DNA from: Deltaproteobacteria bacterium
Lineage (GTDB): Bacteria; Myxococcota_A; Polyangia; DRWM01; JAAZOP01
Assembly: GCA_016218765.1 (NCBI GenBank)
Contig: JACRCZ010000091.1
Coordinates: 35,352-99,351 of the forward strand
DNA: 64,000 nucleotides
Direction: 5' to 3'
Position 1 is the stretch's first letter. Every line of letters starts with the position of its first letter. Below, piece after piece: positions 1 through 8,541 of the stretch. The notes under the pieces are model-generated. The model had not been told where the DNA came from. It saw only the letters and a program-made list of their open reading frames with translations, and searched no databases. A program made the translations under genes and the position numbers.

Positions 1-107
1 GCGGGATCGTCCCCCGACGGACCCTGCTCCGATTCGGGCTCCGCCGGCCCCACAGGCGTCTTGCCGTCACCGGCCGGAAGGTCGTCGTCGGGTTCGGAAA
101 CGGTCAT
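1..107 (-). CDS. Hypothetical protein, N-terminal fragment (cut by window edge)
   Basis: An ATG on the minus strand at 107 opens a frame that runs off the left edge without a stop. The visible 35 residues are acidic and proline/glycine rich (start MTVSEPDDDLPAG) and look like a disordered N-terminus. No domain can be recognised. No clear Shine-Dalgarno precedes the ATG. The 104 bases to the next gene hold only a short GTCGACT-type direct repeat. Confidence 0.4.
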   Translation of the reverse strand, partial: MTVSEPDDDLPAGDGKTPVGPAEPESEQGPSGDDP

Positions 108-211
108 CGGCAAGGATCGTAACACACACTACGCCAACCCGTATTCCGTCCCCCGCCGCACGCGCCGTCCCGATCGACTGATGACTGAGAACTGTCGACT
201 GTCGACTCCTC

Positions 212-1279
212 TCAGCCGGCCGCTCCCGTGGACGCGCGGTACAACTCGACCAGACGCCTGACGCCGAGCGCCGACGGGCCGTCGCCGCGCAGGCGCGTCC
301 AGCAGCCGGGACAGTCGAACGGGGTGGGGCGCAACGGCCACGCGGTCCAGTGGCCCAACGGCGGGACGTCCGCGCAGGGGCGGATCCAGCCGTCGGGAGT
401 GACCCTCAGGAAGCCGCTGCCCGCGGCACAGTCGGGGAAATCCGCCGTCTGCTCGCGCAGGAAAGGAACCACCCGACGCAAGTACTCGGGAGACGACGCG
501 ATGTGCGGCCACGTCTCGGCCAGCACCGCAAGCTGCTCCATCGCGTCCGCCAACGCCGCGAGCGCGCTCTCGTCGACCGAGATCGCACGAGCCTCGAGCC
601 GCGCCGGCCGCTCCACCGTGAACGAGACCCGGACCCCGCGCTCCCGCGCGTACCTCGCCGCCTCGACCAGCCCCTCCGGCGAACGCCCCGTGATCACCAC
701 CTGGAGCTGCACGGCACGAAAACCGGCAGCGACCAGGCCGGGAAGCAGCCCGTCGATGTGCGCGGACAACCCCGGACGGCGACGCGTGCGGTCGTTCTCC
801 TCCCCGAGCCCCTCCAGCAGCACGACCAGCTTGTCCACGCCGGCCTCGCGGAGACGATGGGCCCGCTCGAGCGAGAGGTCGACGCCGTTGGTGACGAGGA
901 TGAGGGACGAGATCTCCGTGCCCAGACGAATCGAGGCGGCCACGCGCTCCAGATCGGGACGCAGCAGCGGCTCGCCGCCGACCAGAGCGACGTCGAGCGG
1001 CTGGAGGCGGCGCACGAGCGGCGCGTAGTCCGGCATCCCGGCGTCGCTGCCCGGCGCACGCCACGCGTCGCACCAGGCGCAGCGCGCGTTGCAGCCGCGC
1101 GTGACCTGCAGCTCGAGGATCCGCGGGCGCCCGCCCGCGAGCTGCCGCAGCATCGCGGGGCCGTGACGCTCGAGCATCGCCATCGTGCCCCTCGGGATCG
1201 CGCCGTCCTCGGACCGGCCGCCGCCGTTCGTACCCCCGTTGCCGTTGCGTCCGCCCCCGCTCCCGTTCCAGCCCGCCAT
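212..1279 (-). CDS. Radical SAM protein with C-terminal cysteine cluster
   Basis: This is a predicted 355-residue radical SAM enzyme. The CxxxCxxC motif that binds the 4Fe-4S cluster and S-adenosylmethionine is at residues 63-70 (C63, C67, C70, as CNARCAWC), followed by a GGEP-type motif (VGGEPLLRPDL). Near the C-terminus further cysteines (DCAAG, RPCAD, CPGC) resemble a SPASM/twitch auxiliary-cluster region, common in peptide-modifying and anaerobic-maturase enzymes. The start at 1279 is chosen because a GGAGGGCGGGAG stretch precedes it; the same frame continues upstream only as a shadow of the next gene. The N-terminal 30 residues are a Gly/Asn-rich linker. It lies 44 bases downstream of the uracil-DNA glycosylase gene on the same strand. 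No substrate peptide gene is visible nearby, so the substrate is unknown. Confidence 0.85.
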   Translation of the reverse strand: MAGWNGSGGGRNGNGGTNGGGRSEDGAIPRGTMAMLERHGPAMLRQLAGGRPRILELQVTRGCNARCAWCDAWRAPGSDAGMPDYAPLVRRLQPLDVALVGGEPLLRPDLERVAASIRLGTEISSLILVTNGVDLSLERAHRLREAGVDKLVVLLEGLGEENDRTRRRPGLSAHIDGLLPGLVAAGFRAVQLQVVITGRSPEGLVEAARYARERGVRVSFTVERPARLEARAISVDESALAALADAMEQLAVLAETWPHIASSPEYLRRVVPFLREQTADFPDCAAGSGFLRVTPDGWIRPCADVPPLGHWTAWPLRPTPFDCPGCWTRLRGDGPSALGVRRLVELYRASTGAAG

Positions 1280-1323
1280 CCGACTCCCGCCCTCCGCCCC
1301 GCCCCGCGACCGGACGGCGCAGC

Positions 1324-2421
1324 CTAGCACCGGGAGCCGTCGTCCGGAAGGAGAAGCGGATCGGGAGTCGCGGCGAGGAAACGCATCACCAGCTTCACGT
1401 CGTCCCACGTGCTCTTCTTCGCGTCCGGGTTCCGCAAGAGGTAGGCCGGATGGTAGGTCACCATCACGGGAATGCCGCGATGGCGGTGGAACCGGCCGCG
1501 CAGCTCGCCGAGCGAGGCATTGACGCCGAGCAGGCACTGCGCCGCGGGGCGGCCGAGCGCGACGATGACCTGCGGGCAGACGGTCTCGAGCTGCGTGCGC
1601 AGGTACGGCCCGCACGCCTCCATCTCGTCGGGATACGGCGTGCGGTTCTCCGGCGGGCGGCACTTCACCGTGTTGGCGATGTACACCTCGGCCCGCCGGA
1701 GGTTCATCGACGAGATGATGCGGTCCAGGAGCTGCCCCGCGCGCCCGACGAACGGCTCGCCCGTCCGGTCCTCCTCCGCACCCGGGCCCTCGCCGATGAA
1801 CATCACCCGCGCGCAGGAATGGCCGACGCCGAACACCGTCCGCGTCCGCGCCTGCGACAACCGGCACTTCGTGCAGCCCCGGACCTCCGTCTCGTCGAGC
1901 GCCCGCAGCGTCTCGGCCCGCACCTCCGGACGGCACGGACCGCGCACGATGTCGGGACCCGGACGGAAATCGACCACGCCCGGCTCCGCCGCGCCGGTTC
2001 GCCGCAGCCCCGGCGCCACCAGCGGCGGCGCGTCGCTCGGCAGGAACGACGTCTGCTGCGGGCCGGGCGGGCAGGTGGGAGGGGGGGCGAGCGGTCGCAG
2101 GGGGGAAGCGAACGGTCGAGCGGTCGAGTGGTCGCGCGCAACAGGAAGCGAGCGGTCGAGCGGCCGAGCGGCCGAGCGGTCGGGGGACGCGGGAAGTCGG
2201 GGACCGCCTTCCCCAACCGAACCGCGCCCCTCGGCGCGCGGCCCGGGCGGCGCGGCGGACGCGGGCCGGGGCCCGCGGTTCGGATCGGGAGTGGCGGGCA
2301 CCGTGCCCTCGGGATCGACCACCACGTCGTCGCCGTACGTCGCGCGCAGGCCGATGAGATACGCCTCGACGTCGCGCACCAGCGAACGGCGGTCGGGATC
2401 GGGAGGGGCCACCCCGGTCAC
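1324..2421 (-). CDS. udg: Uracil-DNA glycosylase, family 4 (4Fe-4S type)
   Basis: It removes uracil from DNA as the first step of base excision repair. The 365-residue protein has the catalytic domain from about residue 165 to the end. Visible motifs are GEGPG at 211-215, [12 protein letters not shown] at 221-232 and HPAYLLR at 324-330. Four cysteines (C183, C186, C254, C270) fit the family-4 iron-sulfur cluster. The N-terminal 160 residues are a low-complexity Pro/Arg/Ser linker that makes the protein much longer than the usual 200-250 residues. This linker contains a palindromic repeat element (residues 47-69) and a short tandem repeat (Arg-Pro-Leu-Asp-Arg-Ser type, about residues 80-110). 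The start is a GTG overlapping the TGA of the upstream CoA-transferase gene (GTGA), so translation is probably coupled. The longer open frame upstream is a shadow of the CoA-transferase. Confidence 0.9.
   Translation of the reverse strand: MTGVAPPDPDRRSLVRDVEAYLIGLRATYGDDVVVDPEGTVPATPDPNRGPRPASAAPPGPRAEGRGSVGEGGPRLPASPDRSAARPLDRSLPVARDHSTARPFASPLRPLAPPPTCPPGPQQTSFLPSDAPPLVAPGLRRTGAAEPGVVDFRPGPDIVRGPCRPEVRAETLRALDETEVRGCTKCRLSQARTRTVFGVGHSCARVMFIGEGPGAEEDRTGEPFVGRAGQLLDRIISSMNLRRAEVYIANTVKCRPPENRTPYPDEMEACGPYLRTQLETVCPQVIVALGRPAAQCLLGVNASLGELRGRFHRHRGIPVMVTYHPAYLLRNPDAKKSTWDDVKLVMRFLAATPDPLLLPDDGSRC
2217..2283. repeat. GC palindromic interspersed element, copy A (inside uracil-DNA glycosylase)
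   Basis: The element is bounded by inverted ends CCGAACCGCG and CCGCGGTTCGG and holds two adjacent hairpins (around CGCGCCCCTCGGCGCGCG and CGGGCCGGGGCCCG). It is closely similar to the copies at 13411-13482 and 61935-62003. It lies in the disordered linker of the glycosylase and is read without a stop as a Pro/Ala/Arg-rich peptide ending PRAEGRGS. Confidence 0.75.
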
Positions 2422-3200
2422 TCGGGACGCCCGATGACGACGCGGTCGGGATCGATCTCCTCGCGCAGCACGCGCAGCTCGTCCGCGGTCGGCGGCGCCA
2501 GCGTCTCCACCCGCGACGCGACCAGCGGCTCGAACAACATCTGGTCCTTGATCGAGTCGACCGTCTGGCCCTCGCGCACGCCGATGATCCGCATGCGGTG
2601 CGACTGCGGCTCGAAGTCGTACGTCGCCAGCGAGGTGATCACCCGGTACGGACCCGTGCCCCGCGGCAGGCCGGCCTCCTCGCGCGCGTCGGGCGAGCCG
2701 TCCAGGTAGCCGGGCGACGTCATGAAGTCCAGCTTCGGCACGAAACGCCGCTTCTCGTGCTCGGCCAGCAGGATCGTCCGCCAGCACAGCGACGCGACCT
2801 CGTTGCCGCCGCCCGACCCGGTGAAACGGATCTTGGGCCGCTCGTACGTGCCCCCGATCACCGTCGAGTTGACGTTGCCGAAGGGGTCGAGCTGCGCGGC
2901 CCCGAGCACGCCGAAGTCGATGAAACCGGCGGCGGCGTAGGCCAGCGTCCAGTTCATCGAGGTCCAGGCGAAGGAGCGGCGGGAGTTGCGCGCGTCCGCC
3001 ATCATGTTGCGGCGGAACGGCGTCGCCACGTCCGGCCCGATCGCCCCGTACTCGTAGACCTGCACCAGGTCGGGCGCGTACAGCCGCTGCGCCAGGATCG
3101 CCGCGATCTGCGGCATGCCGTAGCCGACGAACGCCGTCGAGGAGTCCTCGATCGAGCGCGCCGCCAGGCAGATCATCAGCTCCGTGTCGGTGAACTTCAT
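2418..3200 (-). CDS. gctB: CoA-transferase subunit B (glutaconate CoA-transferase GctB-like)
   Basis: This is the beta subunit of a class I CoA-transferase that moves CoA between acyl groups together with the product of the gene just upstream. It has 260 residues, close to the 266 typical of GctB. The segment [10 protein letters not shown] places a Glu at residue 50, in an E-x-G context like the catalytic glutamate of this family. Gly-rich [10 protein letters not shown] and the C-terminal QMLFEPLV region also fit. The start at 3200 (MKFTDTE) follows GGAAGGGAAACGGGG; ten extra upstream residues are possible but fall into a tandem repeat. The acyl substrate cannot be read from sequence. Glutaconate-type and the IpdAB ring-opening type are both possible, so the symbol is a family label. 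Confidence 0.8.
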   Translation of the reverse strand: MKFTDTELMICLAARSIEDSSTAFVGYGMPQIAAILAQRLYAPDLVQVYEYGAIGPDVATPFRRNMMADARNSRRSFAWTSMNWTLAYAAAGFIDFGVLGAAQLDPFGNVNSTVIGGTYERPKIRFTGSGGGNEVASLCWRTILLAEHEKRRFVPKLDFMTSPGYLDGSPDAREEAGLPRGTGPYRVITSLATYDFEPQSHRMRIIGVREGQTVDSIKDQMLFEPLVASRVETLAPPTADELRVLREEIDPDRVVIGRPE

Positions 3201-3221
3201 CCCCGTTTCCCTTCCGCAACC

Positions 3222-3257
3222 ACGACTCACGACTCACGACTCACGACTCACGACTCA
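3222..3257. repeat. Tandem repeat, four 9-bp units (ACGACTCAC)
   Basis: Four near-perfect copies of ACGACTCAC fill the 54-base gap between the two CoA-transferase subunit genes and end at the stop codon of the upstream subunit. A related GTCGACT repeat occurs at about 195-208 in another gap. Confidence 0.85.
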
Positions 3258-4223
3258 AAGGTAGTACCCCTGCCGGATCTTCTCGCCGTCCCGCAGCTTC
3301 ATCAGCCGGTCCGCACCGACCAGGTCCAGGTACTCGGCGTGCGACTTCGGGCCGTAGACGTACTTCTCGATGTACTGGCGCATCGCCGCGTCGTCGCGAG
3401 CGGTGAAGAACTCGTCGAGGTTCGCCGCGTCGTAGGTGTACAGCCCCGGACAGGTACCGGGATGCGCGCCGAACGGGGCGAGCACGACGGCATCGACGAG
3501 GAAGTACGGGATGGTCGTGCGCCCCGGCTCGCGCCGGATCTCCTCCGTGTCGAGCAGCTCCTCCGTGGAAAGGATCACCCGCTTGGACGCCATCGCCGTC
3601 TCCAGCGGCGCGACGGAGGGGCCGAAGATGCGCGCGTTGCCGAAGCGGTCCGCCTGGTTGACGTGGATGATCGCGACGTCGGGGTTCACCGCCGGCACCA
3701 GGCAGATCTTCTTGTTCGTGAACGGGTCGCGCACGACCTTGGCGCCCGAGCGCTTGAACGTGTCGGTGCCCAGGAGCGCGCGGGTGGGAAGGTACGGCAC
3801 GCCCATCGCGCCCGCCATGTGACGCAGGGCCAGCGTGCCGTTGCTCCAGTCGATGGTCTTCACCCGCCCGGATTCGATCGCCGCGAAGAGCGTGCGCCCG
3901 AGCCCCGCGAAGCCGACATCGATCTTGGCGAGACAGCCGCCGCCCAGGAGCAGCGTCGTGTCCAGCAGCGTGAACTTGGCCGCGATCCACAGGTCCTTCT
4001 TGCGCTGCCGGACGATCTCGCGCTCGAGCGACATCGGCCCCCGCACCATGCTCGACAGGTCGTACGAAAGGTACGCCCCGTCGAACACGTACCTCTCGAC
4101 CGCGCTCCTTTCGTCGCAGAGCTTGTCCACCAGCTTGCGGGTCTTCTTCTCCCGCATCCACTGCCGGACCTCGTCGACGTCGGACAGCCGGACCTCGCCG
4201 CCCCCGGATTCCAGCACTTCCAT
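3255..4223 (-). CDS. gctA: CoA-transferase subunit A (glutaconate CoA-transferase GctA-like)
   Basis: This is the alpha subunit of the class I CoA-transferase, 322 residues against about 320 for GctA. Recognisable features are the basic N-terminal region, the glycine-rich LLLGGGCLAKIDVGFAGLG stretch (about 92-110), the NPDVAIIHVNQADRFGNARI segment and a C-terminal EKYVYGPKSHAEYLDLVG typical of the family. A strong GGAGGAGT precedes the ATG. It is first in a probable operon with subunit B and the uracil-DNA glycosylase, separated from subunit B by a 9-bp tandem repeat. Together the two subunits should form a cytoplasmic heteromer. The physiological acid is unknown. Confidence 0.82.
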   Translation of the reverse strand: MEVLESGGGEVRLSDVDEVRQWMREKKTRKLVDKLCDERSAVERYVFDGAYLSYDLSSMVRGPMSLEREIVRQRKKDLWIAAKFTLLDTTLLLGGGCLAKIDVGFAGLGRTLFAAIESGRVKTIDWSNGTLALRHMAGAMGVPYLPTRALLGTDTFKRSGAKVVRDPFTNKKICLVPAVNPDVAIIHVNQADRFGNARIFGPSVAPLETAMASKRVILSTEELLDTEEIRREPGRTTIPYFLVDAVVLAPFGAHPGTCPGLYTYDAANLDEFFTARDDAAMRQYIEKYVYGPKSHAEYLDLVGADRLMKLRDGEKIRQGYYL

Positions 4224-4434
4224 CGGACTCCTCCTCGCCGGGCGGAGGGATGCTCGCCCGAAGCGCCGCGCGAGTCAACGGTCGGCGCGCCTCGCCGCGC
4301 GTGGTCGCCCCGGCGGGCTTGCGCTCCACCGGCGGGATCCTGCAGGATCGCCGTCACGCCGCAGGATCCGGGGGGATCGGCTCCTCGCAGGCGATGGCGG
4401 GGATGGGCCCTGCCGTACGGGAAGGAGGATCGAG

Positions 4435-4833
4435 ATGCGGATGGCTGTCTGGATCGTGATGCTCGCGCTGGCACTGGGCGGCTGCAAGAAGAAGGGCGAG
4501 GAGGCCGCCGGAGGCGGAGGCGGCAACACGCCGCCGGCCGCAGGGGGAGGCAACGCGGCGAAGGCCGAGGCGCTGAAGGCGGCGTGGGAAGCGAACGCCG
4601 ACTGCCAGTCGCTCGACAAGTGCTGCGCCAACGTACCGGGCACCACCTGGGAGTCGAGCCTCGGGATCATCTGCGAACAGGTCAAGACCTACAAGAACTT
4701 CGAGGAGCAGGCCAAGAACATGGTCGACGCCGCTTGGCAGGACATGACCTGCAAGAACACCCTCGACAGCGCCGGCATGATGGGCAACGACTCCAACCCC
4801 GTGCCCGAAGGGTGCAAGCGCGCCGCGCCGTAG
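4435..4833 (+). CDS. Small predicted lipoprotein
   Basis: The 132-residue protein has a lipoprotein signal peptide with lipobox ALGGC at about residues 13-17, a Lys/Glu stretch, a Gly/Pro/Ala linker and a globular C-terminal part with six cysteines (NADCQ, DKCCAN, IICEQ, MTCKN, EGCKR). A GAAGGAGG site lies just before the ATG. It is divergent from the CoA-transferase operon, and the 211-base gap holds a perfect 14-bp palindrome (GATCCTGCAGGATC, 4336-4349). No domain family is recognised. It is probably an outer-membrane-anchored periplasmic or surface protein. Confidence 0.75.
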   Translation: MRMAVWIVMLALALGGCKKKGEEAAGGGGGNTPPAAGGGNAAKAEALKAAWEANADCQSLDKCCANVPGTTWESSLGIICEQVKTYKNFEEQAKNMVDAAWQDMTCKNTLDSAGMMGNDSNPVPEGCKRAAP

Positions 4834-4872
4834 GCCCGCCGGGATCCTCCCGCCGCGCCGCCCCCGCCCCGA

Positions 4873-6864
4873 CTACTGCGAGAAGACCTGGAATCCGAAG
4901 GCGCCGTAGCCGTACTGCATCAGGACCTTGATGCGGTAGTCGCCTGACCACTGCGGGCAGGGATTCGTGACCAGCACCGGACTCGCGTCGTCCGTGGAGT
5001 CGGTCGCCAGCACCTGGCCGTAGGGGCTGGTCAGCGTCACGTCAATGTCGCGCACCGAGGGCACGCCCGCGGTCACGATCGTGTAGCAGCGGCCTGCCGG
5101 CAGGTTGACCAGGAACTCGCTCTCCTGCGCCTGCTGCAGCGTCCCGCGGTTGACCTGCGAGACCGGCAGCAGCGCCGCCGCAACCGCCTCGTGCGTGAGC
5201 CGGATCTGGTTCGCGATATAGTCGGTCTCCGTGCCGCCCACGGCGATGCCCGTCGAGGTCACCCGCGGCGCCGCGGTGCCCGACTGCACCGACGGGGCAT
5301 TGTAGACGCCGAAGGCGAAGTTGCCGGACGCCGAGAGCAGCGTCAGCTTGGCCCGCACCGTCATGGCGCTCGTCGCGCAGTAGAGCACGCCGGGCGTGGT
5401 GTCGAGGTCGTTGTCGCGGCCGATGACGCTGACCCCGGACGTCAGTTCCAGATCCAGGTTGCCCGAGTCGGCGATGCCGACGAAGGCGTAGCACTTGCCG
5501 GACTGGAGCGCGACGTCGTACTGCTGCGTCCCGGCAACGGTCAGCGAGCCCGTGAACGGCTCCGAGGCACGCGTGGCCCCGGTCGCCAGCGCGACGGCGG
5601 CCGCGTCCAGCATCGTGAACAACGGATTCGTGCTCGCCGCCGTCGTCGTCGCCGCGGCAGGCTGCGCGCCGCTGTAGATCCCGACGGCATAGCCGCCCGA
5701 GCCGGCGACGGCCCAGATGTCGACCCGCGCCACGCCGTCGGCGGCCGCGCAGGTGCCGACGACCGCGGAAGCCGCGGCGTCGTTGTCCTCGGCCACCGGG
5801 CTGCCGTTCACGTACAGGTCCAGATCCAGGTTCGCGATGCCAGGCTCCGCCACGGCGACCGCGCGATAGCACTGCCCCGAGCGCATCTCGAAGCTGATGT
5901 TCGCGCTCAGACCCTCGCCCAGCGAGCCGAACTGCGGGGTCTGCGCCGGGTTCATCCCCGTCGCCCCCGACGCCGCCCGCTCGGCCAGCCGCCGGGTCAG
6001 GAGCACCGTGTCGACCGTCGCGATGGCGGTCAGCGCACCCGTCGCCGCCCGCGCGTAGGCGGCGAAGCGGACGTCGCCCGAGCCGCGGGTCATGGTGAGC
6101 CGCACCGTCGCCGTCGCATCCTGCGCCGGGCAGAACTCGCCCACCACCGCCTCGACGCCGGTGCCGTTGTCCTCGCCCGCGCTCTGCGGACCCACGCTCA
6201 CCGCCATGTCGAGATCCTGGGCGCCGTCGCCGCCGGCCGCCACGAAGAGGTAGCACGTGCCGCCGCGCAGACGACGCGAGACCGCCGAAACCTCGTCCTC
6301 GAGCATCCGCGCCCGGAACAGCTCGCCATCGATGGTCGTTCCCGGCGCCTTCTCCGCCGCCAGGGCGTCGAGTCGCGCGGCCAGCGCGTCCCCGGTGGGC
6401 GCCGCCTGCGCCGCCTCGACCGCGTCGCCGGCCGGCGGGACGTCGAACTGGCCCAGCACGTACGAGCCCGTGCCGCGCGTCGCGGTGAGCACGATCTCGA
6501 CGCGCACGGCGATCGGGGAACAGGCGCGCACGACGGGATAGTTGTCGGGCTGCGTGTCCTCGCCCAGCCGCGCGCCGTCGGACTCCAGCGCCATGTCCAG
6601 ATCGGCCAGCTCGCCGTCGCCCACGCCGATGAACACGTAGCACTTGCCGGCCTCCAGGTGCAGGCCGATGCGCTTCTCCTGGCCCTCGCCCAGCGTGCCG
6701 GTGCGCGAGACGCCGGTCTGCGTCCCGCCCGGCGCGTACTCGCCCGCGAGCTGCTCGAGCCGCTGCAGCAGGACGTCGGTCCCCCCGGTCTGCGCGCCCG
6801 CCCCGGTCCCGCCCAGGACGACGATCGCGATTCCCAGCCAACGAAGAAAACGGGTGGTTCCCAT
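4873..6864 (-). CDS. Secreted protein with five pre-peptidase-like repeats
   Basis: The 663-residue protein has a Sec signal peptide (MGTTRFLRWLG, hydrophobic core, AGAQ cleavage region). It then carries five imperfect repeats of about 120-130 residues. Each repeat has a GxCY(V/L/A)F(V/I) strand, a DLD(M/L) motif, an acidic (E/R)D(N/T) turn, a second cysteine and a G(S/D)(Y/F)xxG(Q/V)(F/Y) end. The paired cysteines in each unit suggest one disulfide per repeat. The pattern resembles bacterial pre-peptidase C-terminal (PPC) type beta domains that bind calcium or substrate, but this is by eye. A Shine-Dalgarno GGAAAGGGAAG precedes the start. It probably acts in the periplasm or outside the cell. 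Confidence 0.75.
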   Translation of the reverse strand: MGTTRFLRWLGIAIVVLGGTGAGAQTGGTDVLLQRLEQLAGEYAPGGTQTGVSRTGTLGEGQEKRIGLHLEAGKCYVFIGVGDGELADLDMALESDGARLGEDTQPDNYPVVRACSPIAVRVEIVLTATRGTGSYVLGQFDVPPAGDAVEAAQAAPTGDALAARLDALAAEKAPGTTIDGELFRARMLEDEVSAVSRRLRGGTCYLFVAAGGDGAQDLDMAVSVGPQSAGEDNGTGVEAVVGEFCPAQDATATVRLTMTRGSGDVRFAAYARAATGALTAIATVDTVLLTRRLAERAASGATGMNPAQTPQFGSLGEGLSANISFEMRSGQCYRAVAVAEPGIANLDLDLYVNGSPVAEDNDAAASAVVGTCAAADGVARVDIWAVAGSGGYAVGIYSGAQPAAATTTAASTNPLFTMLDAAAVALATGATRASEPFTGSLTVAGTQQYDVALQSGKCYAFVGIADSGNLDLELTSGVSVIGRDNDLDTTPGVLYCATSAMTVRAKLTLLSASGNFAFGVYNAPSVQSGTAAPRVTSTGIAVGGTETDYIANQIRLTHEAVAAALLPVSQVNRGTLQQAQESEFLVNLPAGRCYTIVTAGVPSVRDIDVTLTSPYGQVLATDSTDDASPVLVTNPCPQWSGDYRIKVLMQYGYGAFGFQVFSQ

Positions 6865-6912
6865 GAGCTTCCCTTTCCGCGGCGCCTTGGACCACCCCGC
6901 CGCAGCCGCTAT

Positions 6913-7962
6913 TCAGGCGCGCGGGCCGACCACCGGCGGTCGATCGGGGATCGAGCATAGCGCGGCGTCTTTCGACGCGCCATCCCCCGGCGGCAGCCCC
7001 ATTTCCTCCCGCAACGACGCGAACTCCGCCGTCCAGCACCCCGCCCGGTCTCGTACCACCAGCGGCGGCGGGCAGACGCACACCCCGGGCGCTACCCTGC
7101 GCCGCACCGCGTACACCGCGAACAAGGGCGCCTTGCCCTCGCGCGGCACCACCTCCCGCCAGCTCTCGACCGCCAGCCCCGCATCCGCCGCCGACGCCTC
7201 GACCCGCGGCCGCTGCCTCGCCGCCGCACAGCCTACGAAGACCCCGCCACCCGCCAGCAGCTCCGCCGCGACGCGGACGTACTCCTCGACCCCGCCACGG
7301 TGCTCGAAATGGCACGGTCCCGACTGCGGCCGCGAGGATTCCGTGCCCGACCCGCGGGGCAGGTACGGCGGCGTCCCGGTCACCAGGTCCGCCGGCCCCA
7401 GCCCGGCCCGCGAGGAACACTCCCGGAAGTCGCCCTCCAGCACCGTGCATCGGTCCTCGACCCCGTTGAAGAGGATCGAGCGCCGCGCCAGCTCCACGCT
7501 CACGCCCTGGGCCTCCACGCCGGCGACGCGCGCCGCGGGCAGACGCCAGGCGAGAAGGAGCATCACCGTGCCGATGCCGCAGCCCAGGTCGACCACGCGA
7601 TGCTCATGCCCCACGCAACGCGCCCCTCCCCCCTCCGAACCGCGCCCTTCAGGGCGCGGCTCCGACCGGGCCCCGGACCCCGGCCGAAGCGTGCGGCTCG
7701 AGTTGAAGACTCGCGCGGCCCACCAGGCGGTAACGAGGTCGTCCAGCGACCAGCGATGGCCGTCGACCCGTTGCAGGATTCGCCAGTCCCCCGCCAGGAA
7801 GCACAAATCCTCGCCTTCCCGCGGCCAGACCTCGGGCCGATCCGCGGGCGTGCACGGCGCCGGACCCGGCACGATCCAGTCGCGCGGCCGGCGCGCCGGC
7901 CGGATGATGCCGCCGCCGGGCGAGGGCGGGGCGACGGCACGCGGCGGTCGTCCTCCGATCAC
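6913..7962 (-). CDS. TrmN6-like SAM-dependent methyltransferase (tRNA1(Val) A37 type)
   Basis: A class I methyltransferase of 349 residues resembling YfiC/TrmN6, which N6-methylates adenine 37 in tRNA1(Val). Motif I is VVDLGCGIGTVMLLLAW, followed by GVEAQ (motif II) and a TGTPPY catalytic motif in place of the usual NPPY. The N-terminal GDWRILQRVDGHRWSLDDLVTAW block is also typical. The start is a GTG at 7962 with a weak ribosome-binding site. Residues 94-110 (GARSEPRPEGRGSEGG region) are an in-frame half copy of the GC palindromic repeat, placed just before motif I. The replacement of Asn by Thr in NPPY is unusual and could alter activity or base preference. Confidence 0.75.
   Translation of the reverse strand: MIGGRPPRAVAPPSPGGGIIRPARRPRDWIVPGPAPCTPADRPEVWPREGEDLCFLAGDWRILQRVDGHRWSLDDLVTAWWAARVFNSSRTLRPGSGARSEPRPEGRGSEGGGARCVGHEHRVVDLGCGIGTVMLLLAWRLPAARVAGVEAQGVSVELARRSILFNGVEDRCTVLEGDFRECSSRAGLGPADLVTGTPPYLPRGSGTESSRPQSGPCHFEHRGGVEEYVRVAAELLAGGGVFVGCAAARQRPRVEASAADAGLAVESWREVVPREGKAPLFAVYAVRRRVAPGVCVCPPPLVVRDRAGCWTAEFASLREEMGLPPGDGASKDAALCSIPDRPPVVGPRA
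7635..7683. repeat. GC palindromic interspersed element, copy B (half copy inside methyltransferase)
   Basis: It begins with CCGAACCGCG and has the perfect hairpin CCGCGCCCTTCAGGGCGCGG. The second hairpin is replaced by a shorter CCGGGCCCCGG palindrome. The methyltransferase reads through it as SEPRPEGRGSE, the same frame as in the glycosylase and aldehyde dehydrogenase copies. Confidence 0.7.
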
Positions 7963-8040
7963 GCCGCAAGGCTACCCTGCTTTCGGTGGAGTTGTCGCGC
8001 AGAGGCGCACGATGGCATCATCACCGCAGGAGGTGACGCC

Positions 8041-8517
8041 ATGGGCGTTGTCGTGCGCATCCAGGTTTCGCCGGGCGGGGTCCCCAAGAGGCCGGTGCCA
8101 CACGCGGTCGTCGGGCCGCTGGGTATCGAGGGCGACGCGGTCGCGCACCCGCAGGTCCACGGCGGACCCGAGCGGGCGTTGTGCCTGTTCGCCGAGGAGC
8201 TGATCGAGCGGCTGCGGGGCGAGGGGCACCCGATCCAGGCGGGCGATCTGGGCGAGAACCTCCTGCTGCGCGGGGTTGACTGGACTGGCCTGCGAGCAGG
8301 GCATCACGTGCATATCGGTTCCGCGGTCGAGCTCGAGCTGACGCGGCCGACCACGCCGTGCGGCGCCATCGCCGGGGCGTTTGCCGGCGGCGACTTCTCG
8401 CGCGTCGCCCCGGACCGGCACCCCGGCGAGCACCGTTGGTACGCCCGGGTCGTGCACGGAGGACCGATCGCGGTCGGCGACGAAGTGAGGGTCGACCCGG
8501 TCGGCGTTGCGCCGTAG
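8041..8517 (+). CDS. MOSC domain protein
   Basis: The 158-residue protein matches the stand-alone MOSC fold, the domain shared with the molybdenum cofactor sulfurase C-terminus that carries sulfur or oxidises small molecules with Moco. Features seen are GIEGDAVAHPQVHGG near residue 28, FAEELIERLR, GDLGENLLLRGVDW and the conserved TRPTTPCG segment with the single likely functional cysteine. GCAGGAGGTGACGCC gives a good ribosome-binding site. It is divergent from the methyltransferase gene and convergent with the next lipoprotein gene (24-base gap). The substrate is unknown. Confidence 0.85.
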   Translation: MGVVVRIQVSPGGVPKRPVPHAVVGPLGIEGDAVAHPQVHGGPERALCLFAEELIERLRGEGHPIQAGDLGENLLLRGVDWTGLRAGHHVHIGSAVELELTRPTTPCGAIAGAFAGGDFSRVAPDRHPGEHRWYARVVHGGPIAVGDEVRVDPVGVAP

Positions 8518-8541
8518 CCTTTCGCCGGCCGGAAGAGACTG

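Noticed and set aside
1280..1936. N-terminal extension of the radical SAM frame
   Set aside because: This stretch is the uracil-DNA glycosylase gene in another frame; the radical SAM start at 1279 has its own ribosome-binding site.
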